Shown: piece by piece, positions 53,430 through 63,459 of the stretch
How the letters are laid out: each line of letters opens with the position of its first letter
Numbering within the stretch: the stretch's first letter is position 1
From: Polydactylus sextarius
Taxonomy: Eukaryota > Chordata > Actinopteri > Polynemidae
NCBI GenBank assembly: GCA_016801845.1
Contig: CM028906.1
Location: forward strand, 16,810,001-16,874,000
Reading direction: 5' to 3'
Length of the DNA stretch: 64,000 bases
Notes under the pieces: generated by a model
Seen by the model: the letters and a program-made list of their open reading frames with translations, nothing else
Told to the model about the DNA's origin: nothing
The model's database searches: none
Program-made: the position numbers and the translations under genes

Positions 53430-53700
53430 GCTGCCAGTGTTAAAGAGGAGATGCCGCGGAGGCCATTGTAATAAATGCCACTTGTAAATTGCGGAGTGGA
53501 ATTATACAGCGTGCAGATGGATCCATACGCCTGAGCAAAATGTGGCCAAAAAACCGGGAGCGATAATTAAGACTTAGGGGGTGAATGACAGAGCCATTTG
53601 TGACGACGGAATATGGCGTCTCGTAGCTCTCTGGGAAACAGAAGGGCTCGGAGAGGCTCGGTGTCACAAAACATTACCCACACAGCTGTTGGCTTTATGA
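53430..53700. promoter_or_regulatory. Candidate conserved element with E-box and TAAT sites
   Basis: A unique island containing GCCATTGTAATAAATGCC, GTGCAGATGGATCC (a CAGATG E-box), GAGCGATAATTAAGAC and CATTTGTGACGACGG. The frame opening at 53613 is chance; it runs into Pro/Ser/Leu low complexity. Confidence 0.3.
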
Positions 53701-54439
53701 GCAGCAATGGTGTACTCCCTTCCTCCCTCCCTCTCCCTCTCATCCTCTTCTATCTTTCTACTCTCTTCTTCTCAAATCCCCACCACCACCACCAATATCC
53801 ACCCCACGGCCTTCCCCCTACACCCCTATCCTTCTCTCCCACCCCTTCTCCTCTTGGTCACCACACAGCGGTGCTGTTCATTCTCAGTTTGTACCTTTTG
53901 AAAACAACCACCCCCGTCCTCTCCCAAACACCGCCACCATCAGCTCTTCCATCCATCGCCACTCCCTTCACCTTCTTTCGCCTCACACCACCATACTTGC
54001 CATCTCTGAGGGACCAGACAAGGACTTGTACTCCATCATTCATATCCAGGGGGGAGGAGGAGGCACTCCGCATGCACACAAATATAGAGTAACACCCGGG
54101 CTGAAAATTCAATAAAAAGCACTGACACTGACAGTGCTTGGTACTGTTTTGAATGGGAGTTTGGGCTTACTGGGGCTCTGGGCTGACTGTAAAGTAGGAA
54201 AATCGAATTCTGTTGTTTTTCTTCTCTCCCTCTTTGTTAAAAAAACATTTTTTGTATGCCTCCCTTCGCTACCAATGTCCACATAAGTCCTTGCATGCTA
54301 CACTGCTTAAAAGGTTCAGGAATCGGGTCCGTGCTTTGTTCACATTTTACCCGATTTTAAGCATTTTCCTTCTAAAAATCATTAGACACTGATTCCATTG
54401 CACCCGAGGGAATTCACCACACCTGCTCAACAAGTGCAG

Positions 54440-54582
54440 CCGCGCTGTCATGGACCCGAATACCTCTTCTGTTTTGTGTCACTGCATAAATTGTGACCGT
54501 GCCTCTCTCTGCACAAACACCACCAAGAGTTTCATCCTGCACATTTATAATACTTGGCAAATAAAGGGATTTTGATTCTGAT
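54440..54582 (+). mobile_element. Possible retroelement 3' tail
   Basis: The segment ends in ACTTGGCAAATAAAGGGATT followed by TTGATTCTGATGG. This combines a polyadenylation hexamer with a short TTCTGA-type tail, as in several fish LINE ends. It could alternatively be the 3' end of an unrecognised transcript. Confidence 0.3.
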
Positions 54583-54689
54583 GGCCCCCCACCCTCATAG
54601 TCTGCCCTCTAGTCTCTGTCTCTCCGTTAAGTCCATCTATCTCTCTGCCTGGCTGGCCAGACTGTCTTCTGGTATCATCTACCTCTTTG

Positions 54690-54920
54690 TCTCTGTCCCG
54701 GGGGCCTCCACAGCGTGCAGAGTAGTCTGCGAAGTCTTAACTCAAACGAGACCCCTTCGCGCCCCGTTAAACCACCGACCTTCTCTGTCACTCCTGTCGC
54801 CCGCTGCTGCCGACGACGGGGGCCTGAGCTGCAAGCTAAGAGACCCTGAGCTCAATAAAAGTGTGGGTGATTAAACAACTCCCTGTAATTGCTCCTTTTG
54901 TGCAGGAATCAAACGGTCAC
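54690..54920. promoter_or_regulatory. CpG-containing unique island
   Basis: Locally CpG-rich (TTCGCGCCCCG, CTGCCGACGACGGGG), followed by an AT-core block (GGTGATTAAACAACTCCCTG, TAATTGCTCC). It could be a regulatory element or an unannotated promoter. No exon recognised. Confidence 0.25.
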
Positions 54921-55769
54921 TCTTATTACGGAGGAAGGAGAGAGGGAGGCTGGGACCAGTCACTTCCGCAGAGGGCCAGACACCCTCAGTGACCCGCTGC
55001 CCTCCCGTCACTACTCCTTTATCTGACCAAACAACCACTCTGCAGTGTGTGTGTTACCTGCATGTATGTGTGTGTGTGTGTCCTAATGCCCCGTGCGTGT
55101 GTGCCAGAGTGTGTATTAAGTATGCAAAGAAAGTTGAAACAAAGAAGGGGTGGGATAACACTAGAGCTCCCCTCAGTGGTGGATGGATGAACTACAGAAG
55201 AAAAAGCCACAGTTGGATTTAAGCAACATGCAGTTGTGTGGCACCAGCCAGCTGGCTTTGGTAATGGGGGACAAAGCCAAACCAGGGGACCATGTCCAAC
55301 ATGAGCACCGCGTTTCAGAGATCATAGGAACACGTGAACCATACACATCATCTGCTAGTCACACACATACAGATATCGGAACAAGGGCCCAACTACAGGG
55401 CCTGTCAAATGGGTCAGCTCACAAAAGGGAGGGGCCCAATTACTGTAGCCACAAATACACACATAAAGTGCCTTTCAAGGGTCCATAAGTGCTTCAGCTT
55501 CCCTATGATTATGCCCACTCTCCGCACACCCAACACTTGTACACATACAGGGCCTTGTGTGCCAAAACAGCCATCAGACCGGACTTTTCGCTGAGGAGTT
55601 GAAATGAGACATGTTCACGTGGATTGAAAGAGGAGAGCTTTCTATGGTCAGAGGCGCAGACGGCGAGGACAGAGTGAGCAATTGGCTGGTCAACAACTAT
55701 CAGTGATCCGCTCTCTTTGAGGTAAAAGCACGCCCTATCATATTTAAACAAGGAGAGATTAGGTTTGAA

Positions 55770-57939
55770 GAAATCAATGTCCTCCCCGAATCACTTTGTG
55801 ATGCAATAAATTGAAAACATTAAGATGTAGTTTTAGTGAGCCTGAACATCCTGCAATACATGCAAGTGTATTAGCCTGTCCTGCTGCACTTCCACAAGTA
55901 AATCAATTACTTTTGAAAAGGAAATTTGTATGAATGGGAGTGTTAGACAGTGGAGTGGTGTTATGATTTTTTAATCTACTTACCCCCTATTCCTTAACTG
56001 TCTACCCCCACACACACACACATATACACACCATAATTACTATACTTCTCCTTTAAATTCCCATTTGCACAATATGTATTAACAACATATGGCAGGGCAG
56101 AGTATTTTGTGCGCTTTGTGTGTGTCAGTGACATTGTAAGACTTTTTAAATGAGTCTATAATTATTATAAAGTTCCCTTTCTTTCCTAGGGTACACTTAA
56201 TGTATCATAATTTCTCATGATCACATCAATAAAGAGCTGTAGTTTGTTACGTGTGACTAATGTGCTTTGAGACACACAAACCGTATAAATTATACTCAAT
56301 TATATATGAAGCACATTTCAATCAAATGCAGAACATAATGGCTCCGTGCTCAACCAAAAAGGTAATTGATCCGACGTCATCATATAAAGAGGTAAGGTGA
56401 TTCACGTGGAAGATGTTGGCAAACTCTTCATTATGAGAACGAAACATTGTGCACCTCTTGTTATTGCGTCAACTTTTTTAAGTACCTGAAAAAAAACAAA
56501 AACAAAAACAAAAAAAATGTCTGGTTTGATCTTCAGACAGAGACAAACAGAGCAGAGGACTCATGTGGTCCATGTACTTGTTGGTGGAGTAATGGTGCCC
56601 CCTTCTGCCCAAAATGCACGGCAACACAATGCCTCATCCGCGAGCTACAGCTTCACATTTAATGCTCACATTATTTTCTGAAGAGACATTAAAAAAAGCA
56701 TACTGTATGTAAAACTGTGCAAAATCAGGCTTTATTCTCTTTTTTTTCCCGCATCGTCGCCTTTCATTATCATCATAATCACCATCATTGTCGTCAACAT
56801 CATCTTTGTAAACATTACCCACCAGAGACACAGAGCGAGCGAAAAGAGATTCTCAAAAGAGACTCAAAGCTCAATCCTCTTGGCAAAAACAGGCATCCGT
56901 TTTTAGCGCAATGAGTCAGCAGTACACGTCCATCTCTTTCTGGGCAATACATTTCAACAAGTTCTCCAATGTCCTTATTATTTACAGTTCATTCTCTTTC
57001 AGTGCCTCAAATGTCCATTCAGTAGTCAGAATTTTCAGTTCCAGGAGACACTGCAAGCCCGTATTAGTACAGACATAGTTAAGATGTTGGATATTATAGT
57101 CTTCCTTCCATTAAGATTTTTTTTTCTGTTTTCCTCCACTACCTGACTACTGCAGGTCCGAGGACAGTCCATTTCTCCAGTTTAGGCAAACGTTGAATAA
57201 GTGCAATGTCTAGTATAATGTCAAGAAAATACAAACTCACACGTACATACATACATACAGTACATGACTAACTGATAAACTTGATTAGCTATACAAGGTT
57301 GCCAGGTTCTCCAAGGTGAAATCAAAGAGCTACACATTAGTGCGCCTCTATAACATCCAGTGTCCATTGGGTAGAGGTGGGAAGGATGCGAGTTCACCTG
57401 GAATGGATATTGTCAGTAGATAGTCTGGTTAAATTGTCCATGTTTTTTTCTGTACAGTGAATTTTATAGGCTGTGAATCAAATGGGAAGAGTCATTCATA
57501 CACAAAAAAGATTTATTCAAAAATGAAATACCCAAAGAAAAACTGATGCCTGCTCAAACAAACTATTTTGTAATCTCGTCTTTTCCTCCTTTGTCAAAGT
57601 GTCAAGCAGCTCATTTTTTTAGGGTGTATATTGTTAGATATTCATTTTTCCTACATGAACATATTAGTTCAGTGCCATGTTTCAGCTTTTCAGATACAAG
57701 AATATGCAAAAATAATTGTGGAGTTAATTAAAAGCATCTAAAAGGTGGGAGAAAAAAAAACACCCAAGGGTTGGGTGTTAATTGTAGTGGAATCGGTGGG
57801 AATACCAACCCGTTTACATTATAGGGTGTAATCTCATTAATGTTAATAGCAAAAAATATCATTAAATGAAGCTTTGAGAAAATTTTTATGATCCTTGTTC
57901 TTATGAAACCTGCCATGTTACACTTAATTCCAGTCAGGA
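55770..57939. other. Intergenic downstream of parp6, no gene recognised
   Basis: AT-rich unique sequence with minor CA and A runs. Part of it could belong to a longer parp6 3' UTR if a distal polyadenylation site is used. Confidence 0.5.
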
Positions 57940-58788
57940 AAAAAGTAGTGGGATTTTCTTTTATTTTGTTTGAAGAGCTGTAAGATTTTGAAAGTTCATT
58001 GTTAATTAGAATGTTTTTTTTATTATTCTCAAATGAAAAATCATAATACTTATAATCAATGGCTGGGTTTTTGCAGTTAATAATAATTCAAAGTGCCTAC
58101 AGTGTATGTAACTTCAAGCCACACCTCGCTTACTGCATTCCGGCAGCTTCATCCAGTGGACAAGGACAAAATGACAGAGACAATGCTCGGCCATCAGACA
58201 GCCATGTCACAGAGCTTAATTCATGTCATTAGTCGAAGAAAATGAAATAAATGAATCAGAGATAATGCCTTTCCAAACACAATAAGAGAACAAACTTCTA
58301 TGTGTATGTAAATCCATCCAACCACAAAAGGATCTAATTATCTTTTGGAATGATTTTTTTTAACTAGATATTCACAAAGAGAATGATAAATAGAGATAAT
58401 TAGTCCAAAGGATCAGTAAATGTGCGGCGAGATAGGAGAAAGCCCACTTGACCTAGGTTTTTTGAGAGTGTGAGTATATGTATGGAGAGCCTCTTCACAG
58501 TGTTACAGTTCAGCTGTAAATCTCACCAACTGAGAAAAGACTGACCAGAGTAAACCTAACTGAGGGTTAAACGAGCGTGTAATGTGTAACCATTCAGAGA
58601 AAGAGAGAGAGGGTAAAATGAGAGGACAGAACAAAATGACTCCAGAAATAATGTGCTCAAGAGCTCCCGCAGCCTTCAGCGTCAGGCCTGAGGTCAGCTC
58701 ACCCAAAACATTCGCTCTATCTGTCTGCCTGTCCACGTGCCTCTGCCAGAGGGACATATTGATCCAAAGCTTCGCTGGAGAACCTCCA
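57940..58788 (-). other. parp6: Probable parp6 3' UTR
   Basis: Sequence downstream of the TAA. The first minus-strand AATAAA I see is at 57960-57965 (TTTATT on +), which would give a UTR of about 850 nt. Other AT-rich hexamers lie farther out, so the true end is uncertain. Confidence 0.35.
57960..57965 (-). terminator. Candidate polyadenylation signal AATAAA for parp6
   Basis: An exact AATAAA on the minus strand about 825 nt downstream of the parp6 stop codon, in AT-rich sequence. Position only; cleavage is not demonstrated. Confidence 0.3.
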
Positions 58789-58891
58789 TTAGCTGGAGTA
58801 AATCTGGGTCCCAATCACACGCATGATCTCCTTCTGAACCTTAGGCTCCTGGGTGTTGATGTTGGCATCTCCTACTTGACCATCTTCATAC
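58789..58891 (-). CDS. parp6: PARP6-type mono-ADP-ribosyltransferase, last coding exon and stop
   Basis: The minus-strand acceptor tatatgtgcag precedes G, which completes Val, then YEDGQVGDANINTQEPKVQK and EIMRVIGTQIYSS, then TAA at 58789-58791. The ending TQ-x-PK-x-QKEIMRVIGTQ matches the PARP6 C-terminus as I remember it; PARP8 ends differently (RVIGNQ-type). The six exons in this window sum to 475 nt and give 157 residues plus stop with every phase consistent. Confidence 0.95.
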
Positions 58892-59003
58892 CTGCACATA
58901 TACACAGACACGCAAAGTTACACTCTTGTTACTCATCATGTTACTCATACACTTTATATTTTATTAATCTATAAAATGAGTCGGATTATTTGTTATTCTG
59001 TTG

Positions 59004-59055
<52 letters not shown>

Positions 59056-59843
59056 GAGTGGTATGAGGAGCACAAATAAATAAATAAAAAGTGTATTCTT
59101 ATCTTGTGAAAAAGGCATAATACTGTTAATAAAAACTAACCTTTCCATAGAGAACCAAGCCTCTCTTATCACTACAGTATTTTTATGAGAACAGTTGTTA
59201 TGTCTGACACTATAAATCTTCTTGTTTTTATTCTACCAACATCAAGTGTTTCTTCAAGCTGAAAAATACAACCATAGACCGAGCACTAGTTCAGAACCGA
59301 ATTATATTCAGCTGTGATTTCAATTTAATTGCACGGATCTCAAATCTAATTTGCAACTCAGCAGGCAGAAGTGGACACGATAATAAGACTTTTGCATCTG
59401 GTGAATGCGTGTGTCCAAAAGCTTGAACTCAGAGCCCTGAACATCCGCAGCCAGTGTGTGTTCCATGTTTTATCTGCTGGGCTCCAAACACAACTTAAAA
59501 CATCATTAGAAAATCTCTGACCTGAGAGGAACCCAGTTTAGTGGAGTGGTAGCACCACTCAACCATGAGCACAATTTATTCGCTGCCAGTTTAAAATGAT
59601 GATGATGAGCGATGGGGGACAACAGCAGCGTGTGCTATTTCTTCATTAAATCACCTTCGTCATATTCAGTTTAGCAGATAAAAACACACAACCTGAGTAA
59701 TGACCCATGTATTTTCTGTATAAAATGTGACGAGGGTTTTAATACTTGCTGCCTGGTTGCTATGCCAACTCTTTCAGCAGATATTATTAACTTATTAGTT
59801 CAGAGGAAATAATCAAGGAGTTAAAAATGTTGGGAATACTTAC
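58892..59843 (-). other. parp6: parp6 last intron (952 nt) with an (AT)n tract
   Basis: An intron between the penultimate exon (donor gtaagt) and the last exon. It contains (AT)n at 59010-59049. Nothing else is recognised. Confidence 0.85.
59010..59049. repeat. (AT)n microsatellite in parp6 last intron
   Basis: About 20 AT units, pure. Confidence 0.95.
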
Positions 59844-59928
59844 ACAAAAAAGAATCGAGTACAGACGTGGTCAGATACTGGACACACCCAGATGTTACCG
59901 TGTTTCTGCAGATCCTTGGATGTGATAA
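59844..59928 (-). CDS. parp6: PARP6-type mono-ADP-ribosyltransferase, penultimate coding exon
   Basis: Bounded by acceptor gcttctctcag and consensus donor gtaagt, this 85-nt exon encodes (V)ITSKDLQKHGNIWVCPVSD and HVCTRFFF(V). The RFFFVYED strand, which continues in the last exon, should sit where PARP1 has EYIVYD with catalytic Glu988. No Glu is present at the equivalent spot, only aromatic residues, which agrees with mono- rather than poly-ADP-ribosylation. KHGNIWVCPVSDHVC again favours PARP6 over PARP8. Confidence 0.94.
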
Positions 59929-60474
59929 CTGAGAGAAGCAAAGAGAGAAGCAGGTTTTAACATGTATAGTGAATAGTCTCTTATTATTCTGTCATCATTA
60001 TTATTATTGTTATTATTATTGGATGTGGTAGTTGTGCTGCTTTTGTATTGCATGATACTACTCAAGCTTAAGGGCTTAAATTCAATTATCCTAAGTGATG
60101 CGATTTATTTCCTCTGTTTATCTTTAATTGTTTTCTCTTATTATGATCATATTAAGTTAATTGCTAAGCTTTTTTTCTCCCCCCAAATATAACTGAAAAT
60201 TAATACTCTGGCTACATTAGCCACTTTTATTTAGATATTAATCATCTAACTATTTTCTCCTTTTTCTGTTTTTCTTTTGTTTTGGTTTTCACATTTGATA
60301 AAGAAGATACATTTAGCATTTGCAAAAAAGTTTTATTAAGTTTTTAATGTAACTGTTGACAAAATGTTGTTTTACATTTAATGGTTATATTTATGTGGAG
60401 ATATGTGGAGAGTGTGCACAGCAAAACATACTTTTGATACATTTTCACTTTTATCTCTATTGCTTTTCTTTTAC
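59929..60474 (-). other. parp6: parp6 intron (546 nt)
   Basis: An intron between the exons encoding LNCIALCE and ITSKDLQ. It is AT-rich, with a short (TTA)n run near 59995-60020; no other feature. Confidence 0.85.
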
Positions 60475-60538
60475 CTTCACACAGAGCGATGCAGTTCAGA
60501 TTTCGACTCTGAAGAAACCTTGACTGTATTGGGCGACT
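60475..60538 (-). CDS. parp6: PARP6-type mono-ADP-ribosyltransferase, coding exon (core strand)
   Basis: This 64-nt exon follows a T-rich tract ending tttcaatag and precedes donor gtaaaa. It encodes SRPIQSRFLQSRNLNCIALC, then E and the first base of a Val codon. RFLQSRNLNCIALCEV is a core strand of the ART fold shared by PARP6 and PARP8. Only the reading starting at 60538 keeps phase with both neighbouring exons. The intron separating it from the previous exon is only 124 nt. Confidence 0.93.
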
Positions 60539-60662
60539 CTATTGAAAAAAAGCAAAACAAAATCAACAAAGGGGGGAAAAAAGTAGGTTCCACCAACCAA
60601 AGTCACTAAAAACATTTTAAAATGCATTTTGTCTTTCATGACATGACATGACATTCTCTCAC

Positions 60663-60742
60663 CTGTGGTATAGTGTTCATGCGGTTGTAACGCTGCACCA
60701 GTTCATCTTTGGTGGGCATGCGGTGCTGTCCTTTCCCCATTC
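60663..60742 (-). CDS. parp6: PARP6-type mono-ADP-ribosyltransferase, coding exon (catalytic-domain loop)
   Basis: The minus-strand acceptor cttcttgcag and donor gtgaga bound an 80-nt exon. GA completes the Gly codon, then MGKGQHRMPTKDELVQRYNR and MNTIPQ follow. This linker is diagnostic between the two closest relatives. PARP6 has a MGKGQHRMPSKDELVQRYNR-type loop, whereas PARP8, as I recall, has an unrelated Lys/Ser-rich loop. This exon is therefore the main reason for choosing parp6 over parp8. Confidence 0.95.
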
Positions 60743-61534
60743 CTGCAAGAAGCAGCACACAGAGAGCAAACAACCCTCAGTCAGAGCGACCTTACCTCGA
60801 GTCATTCATGCTGTGAAAAACACTCCTCTAGTGGTCTTGAACTCCTTGTACAAAGAAATTATTACCCACAGTGCTAACCTTCATGTGAAAGTTATTTGTA
60901 TGAAGGTTATTGGTCCAAAATGCTACTGAACACTTTTATTATAAATAACAAAGGGTATTGTTATTATTAATAAATGGCTTTATAATGTATCTTTGGTTGT
61001 GGTGATTGGAGCCATCACCATCTTAGAGAAGTACTTAGAGAGGTAGTAGTTGAACTTGATCGGCTATTAACTGAGGACAGACCAAACCAAATTAATTTAA
61101 TGTCAAAAAAGTGTCACCGTATTTCATTAGGGTAACGATAACCTGAAACTCAACCCATGAATTTGTGTCTCAGCAGAAATGGACAAAGGAGGGTAAGATA
61201 AGGCCTTCAGGTTTCATTTAATTGGTTGTCCACACCAGCCATCAGTATAAAGAGTGAATAGTAACACACACACAAATCCACCGACAGCCACATTTTATAC
61301 AGCCACAACATTTAGTATGGTATGATAAGTGGCACACAAGCTCAAAGGCCCAAAGCCCAGCACAACATAGTACAATTGGAAGCACAAATGGAAAGTTCCC
61401 ACATGTGAAAATGAAGTGTTCCAGGATGATGATCAGGTCACGTCACACACAGAGCCAAGTCAACCAGCATGGTGGAAAACGGGAAGAGGGGGGAGCCAGT
61501 GGGTTCTGAGTGGCAAGGAATAAACCGTTCCTAC
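60743..61534 (-). other. parp6: parp6 intron (792 nt)
   Basis: A simple intron between the tyrosine exon (donor gtagga) and the exon encoding MGKGQHRM. No feature beyond splice sites is evident. Confidence 0.85.
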
Positions 61535-61604
61535 CTGAGTATCCAAAAGATATGCTGGAGATGGGGCTCAGATAGATGCCCTTTCCATATGCTGCCCCAT
61601 GCAG
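61535..61604 (-). CDS. parp6: PARP6-type mono-ADP-ribosyltransferase, catalytic tyrosine exon
   Basis: This 70-nt exon encodes LHGAAYGKGIYLSPISSISF followed by GYS and the first base of a Gly codon. GKGIYLS aligns with PARP1 GKGIYFAD, whose Tyr896 stacks on nicotinamide, and the S-x-x-F-G-Y-S part follows it. The donor is gtagga and the acceptor is aaacccaag, an AAG acceptor with an A-interrupted pyrimidine tract, so the 3' splice site is weak. A 60-nt CA repeat (UG in the transcript) lies 66 nt upstream. Skipping this exon would shift the frame and remove the tyrosine motif. Phase 0 in and phase 1 out fit both neighbours. Confidence 0.95.
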
Positions 61605-61670
61605 CTTGGGTTTGAAAAAAGCAGGAATAAGGAGTCACTGAGCAGTTGCACAGGACAGCTTCATGTACGC

Positions 61671-61671
61671 G

Positions 61672-61730
<59 letters not shown>
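61671..61730. repeat. (CA)30 microsatellite, (UG)30 in parp6 pre-mRNA
   Basis: A nearly uninterrupted CA run on the plus strand inside a minus-strand intron, ending 66 nt upstream of the tyrosine-exon acceptor. UG repeats are known binding sites for TDP-43 and CELF proteins. Confidence 0.97.
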
Positions 61731-61733
<3 letters not shown>

Positions 61734-62021
61734 GTATGTGGACACTCAAATTACAGTGTAATACCTGAAAGAACTTAATGTAGTCAAATATAGAAAAGAG
61801 GCGAGTGTATAAGTGAGTGTTCTATAAATCCTCCTGTGACAGTTTATCTGGCAAACCCCAGCAACAAAGCATGTATACACACACACAAACAGACACACAC
61901 AAGGAACTCCAAAGACAGTGGACAGAAAAGTGCCAAAGAAAGAAAAGTTTTGTTATTCAAGTCATCTGAAACAACGCACACAGTCACACTTCTTAACCGT
62001 GAACATATTTTCTCTTTACAA

Positions 62022-62060
62022 AATAATGCAGTTAGGTGAAGATCACCTAACTGCATTATT
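62022..62060. repeat. Perfect 18-bp inverted repeat with 3-nt loop
   Basis: AATAATGCAGTTAGGTGA (62022-62039) and TCACCTAACTGCATTATT (62043-62060) flank AGA. It lies in a parp6 intron, so the transcript can form an 18-bp stem. Confidence 0.95.
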
Positions 62061-63386
62061 CGGGTGTTCAAGCAATTCAAGACGAATGCTGGTTTGAAGA
62101 TGGAAAAGATGATGTGAGAATGACTTGAAATGACAGTGAGTGAGCCTGTGTAGAAGGACATCGATAATGAGGAAAACACAAGGACGACAGGCATGATGTG
62201 GGCAAGTGTCCGACAGCCACAGTGAAATTAGAGGAGAAACAAGAGGTAGAACAAAGAGCAACTTGATGGGGATAAAAATGGGAGAGATGGAGGTCAGGAC
62301 GTGACACATCTGGGAGAAATCAAAAGTGAACAAGAGACGAGAGGTTTTGTGCGATGACTGGAGCTGGAGGCAAACTCAAACCTCCTCCTCCACCTCCTGT
62401 GAAATACAATGACAGAAACGGGGGAGGTGGTGGTGGTGGTGTCAATGCTCAAGGTGAAACGGAGAGAGGAGTAAGTGGAGGCAGACGAGCAACGAGACGA
62501 AGATCAAAAGCTGGAGAAGTTCAGGAAGTTGGGGAACAATGAAGGTATAAATGAAACACATCAGAATGACAGAGCAATCACAGACGACGTTAAAGTTTCA
62601 TAGATCCTTAAGATTTCAGGTTTAATCGCGTTTAATCTATTTTCAGGACGTGCTGTTGTATTCAAGCAGCTCCGAGCAGTCATTAACAGAGATGAAACAA
62701 TTCTGTGCAGTCTGGTGCTCACTTAGTCTTTTCTAGTTTTATTTATTTATCTTTTATTGCCCTGGGTCACAAAGTGCAACACAAAACTTTGCAGAACAAC
62801 AGAAAGATGCAGATGGATGTAGACCTGAGTAAAATAAAGTATAACTATAAAGTAAAAAAAAAAACACATTGGGGAGGAATATCTTTTGAAATTATCTTTA
62901 TAGTCCTGATTTGGTCAACTGGTCAAACAGATAATGAGTGATACCATTTACTGACCTTTACGGAAGACTTCCTTATTCAGCCACAGGAAGTATGTACTCA
63001 CTATCATGGGGCTTGTCCTTTGCATCCTTCAGCTTCAGACCTAACCTACTCAGTGCTCTAGGTGGTTAACCCTTACAGGGCACACAGGCAGTCTCCTGAC
63101 ATCACAGCTGACACGACAGTCCCCTCCCTTTGTCCCACAACAAGGAGAGACATGCTGTCCGCTGCTGTCAGCAGAGGGGTGAGAAAGCGGCCGACATTGG
63201 CCAGGAAAATCTCCCAGTGTGCCCTGCTCGCTAAAATGCCAATTGCAAAGCTGATGAAAGGGAAGCTGGCATCCATTAACTGCAAAAATGAATCAGCCGG
63301 ACAGCAAGCCTGCTCTATCCGAGAGCAGGTTTACTGTCCGAGAGGAGATGCATCGTAAATTCCAGCCAACTGCCAGGGTTACGTAC

Positions 63387-63459
63387 CTGCAGTTTGGTAT
63401 AAGAGGCATTGACTAGTCCATTTCTCAGAACAGAGTGCCAGTTCTCTATATGGGAACCA
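63387..63459 (-). CDS. parp6: PARP6-type mono-ADP-ribosyltransferase, coding exon with HGS motif (6th from last)
   Basis: The minus-strand acceptor ttgctctag precedes a 73-nt exon ending CTGCAG, followed by donor gtacgt. The first base T completes a CA|T histidine codon from the preceding exon outside the window, and the exon then encodes GSHIENWHSVLRNGLVNASY followed by TKLQ. The HGS motif corresponds to the catalytic histidine region of PARP1 (HGSR, H862), which positions NAD+. The GSHIENWHS version matches PARP6 as I recall it better than PARP8 (GSPIENWHS). The upstream three quarters of the protein (human PARP6 is about 630 aa) lies off the right edge. Confidence 0.93.

Larger units (their letters stand above)
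61605..63386 (-). other. parp6: parp6 intron between the His and Tyr exons (1.8 kb)
   Basis: It contains the CA repeat at 61671-61730, a perfect 18-bp foldback at 62022-62060 and a GGT/GGA/CCT-rich patch near 62375-62445. A GC-richer unique block at 63062-63358 is open in more than one frame on both strands but matches nothing in PARP6. No further exon is needed for phase continuity. Confidence 0.8.

Noticed and set aside
53613..54092. 159-codon frame on the plus strand
   Set aside because: After about 30 codons it is Pro/Ser/Leu/Thr low complexity from C/T-rich DNA; no splice or domain support.
62354..62542. Short frame with PPPPPP and GGGGGGG runs
   Set aside because: Translation of a CCT/GGT-rich intronic patch in a parp6 intron, on the strand opposite to the gene.
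58789..63459. parp8 as the identity of the ADP-ribosyltransferase
   Set aside because: The loop MGKGQHRMP…NRMNTIPQ and the ending RVIGTQ match PARP6 as remembered. PARP8 has a Lys/Ser-rich loop and a different C-terminus.
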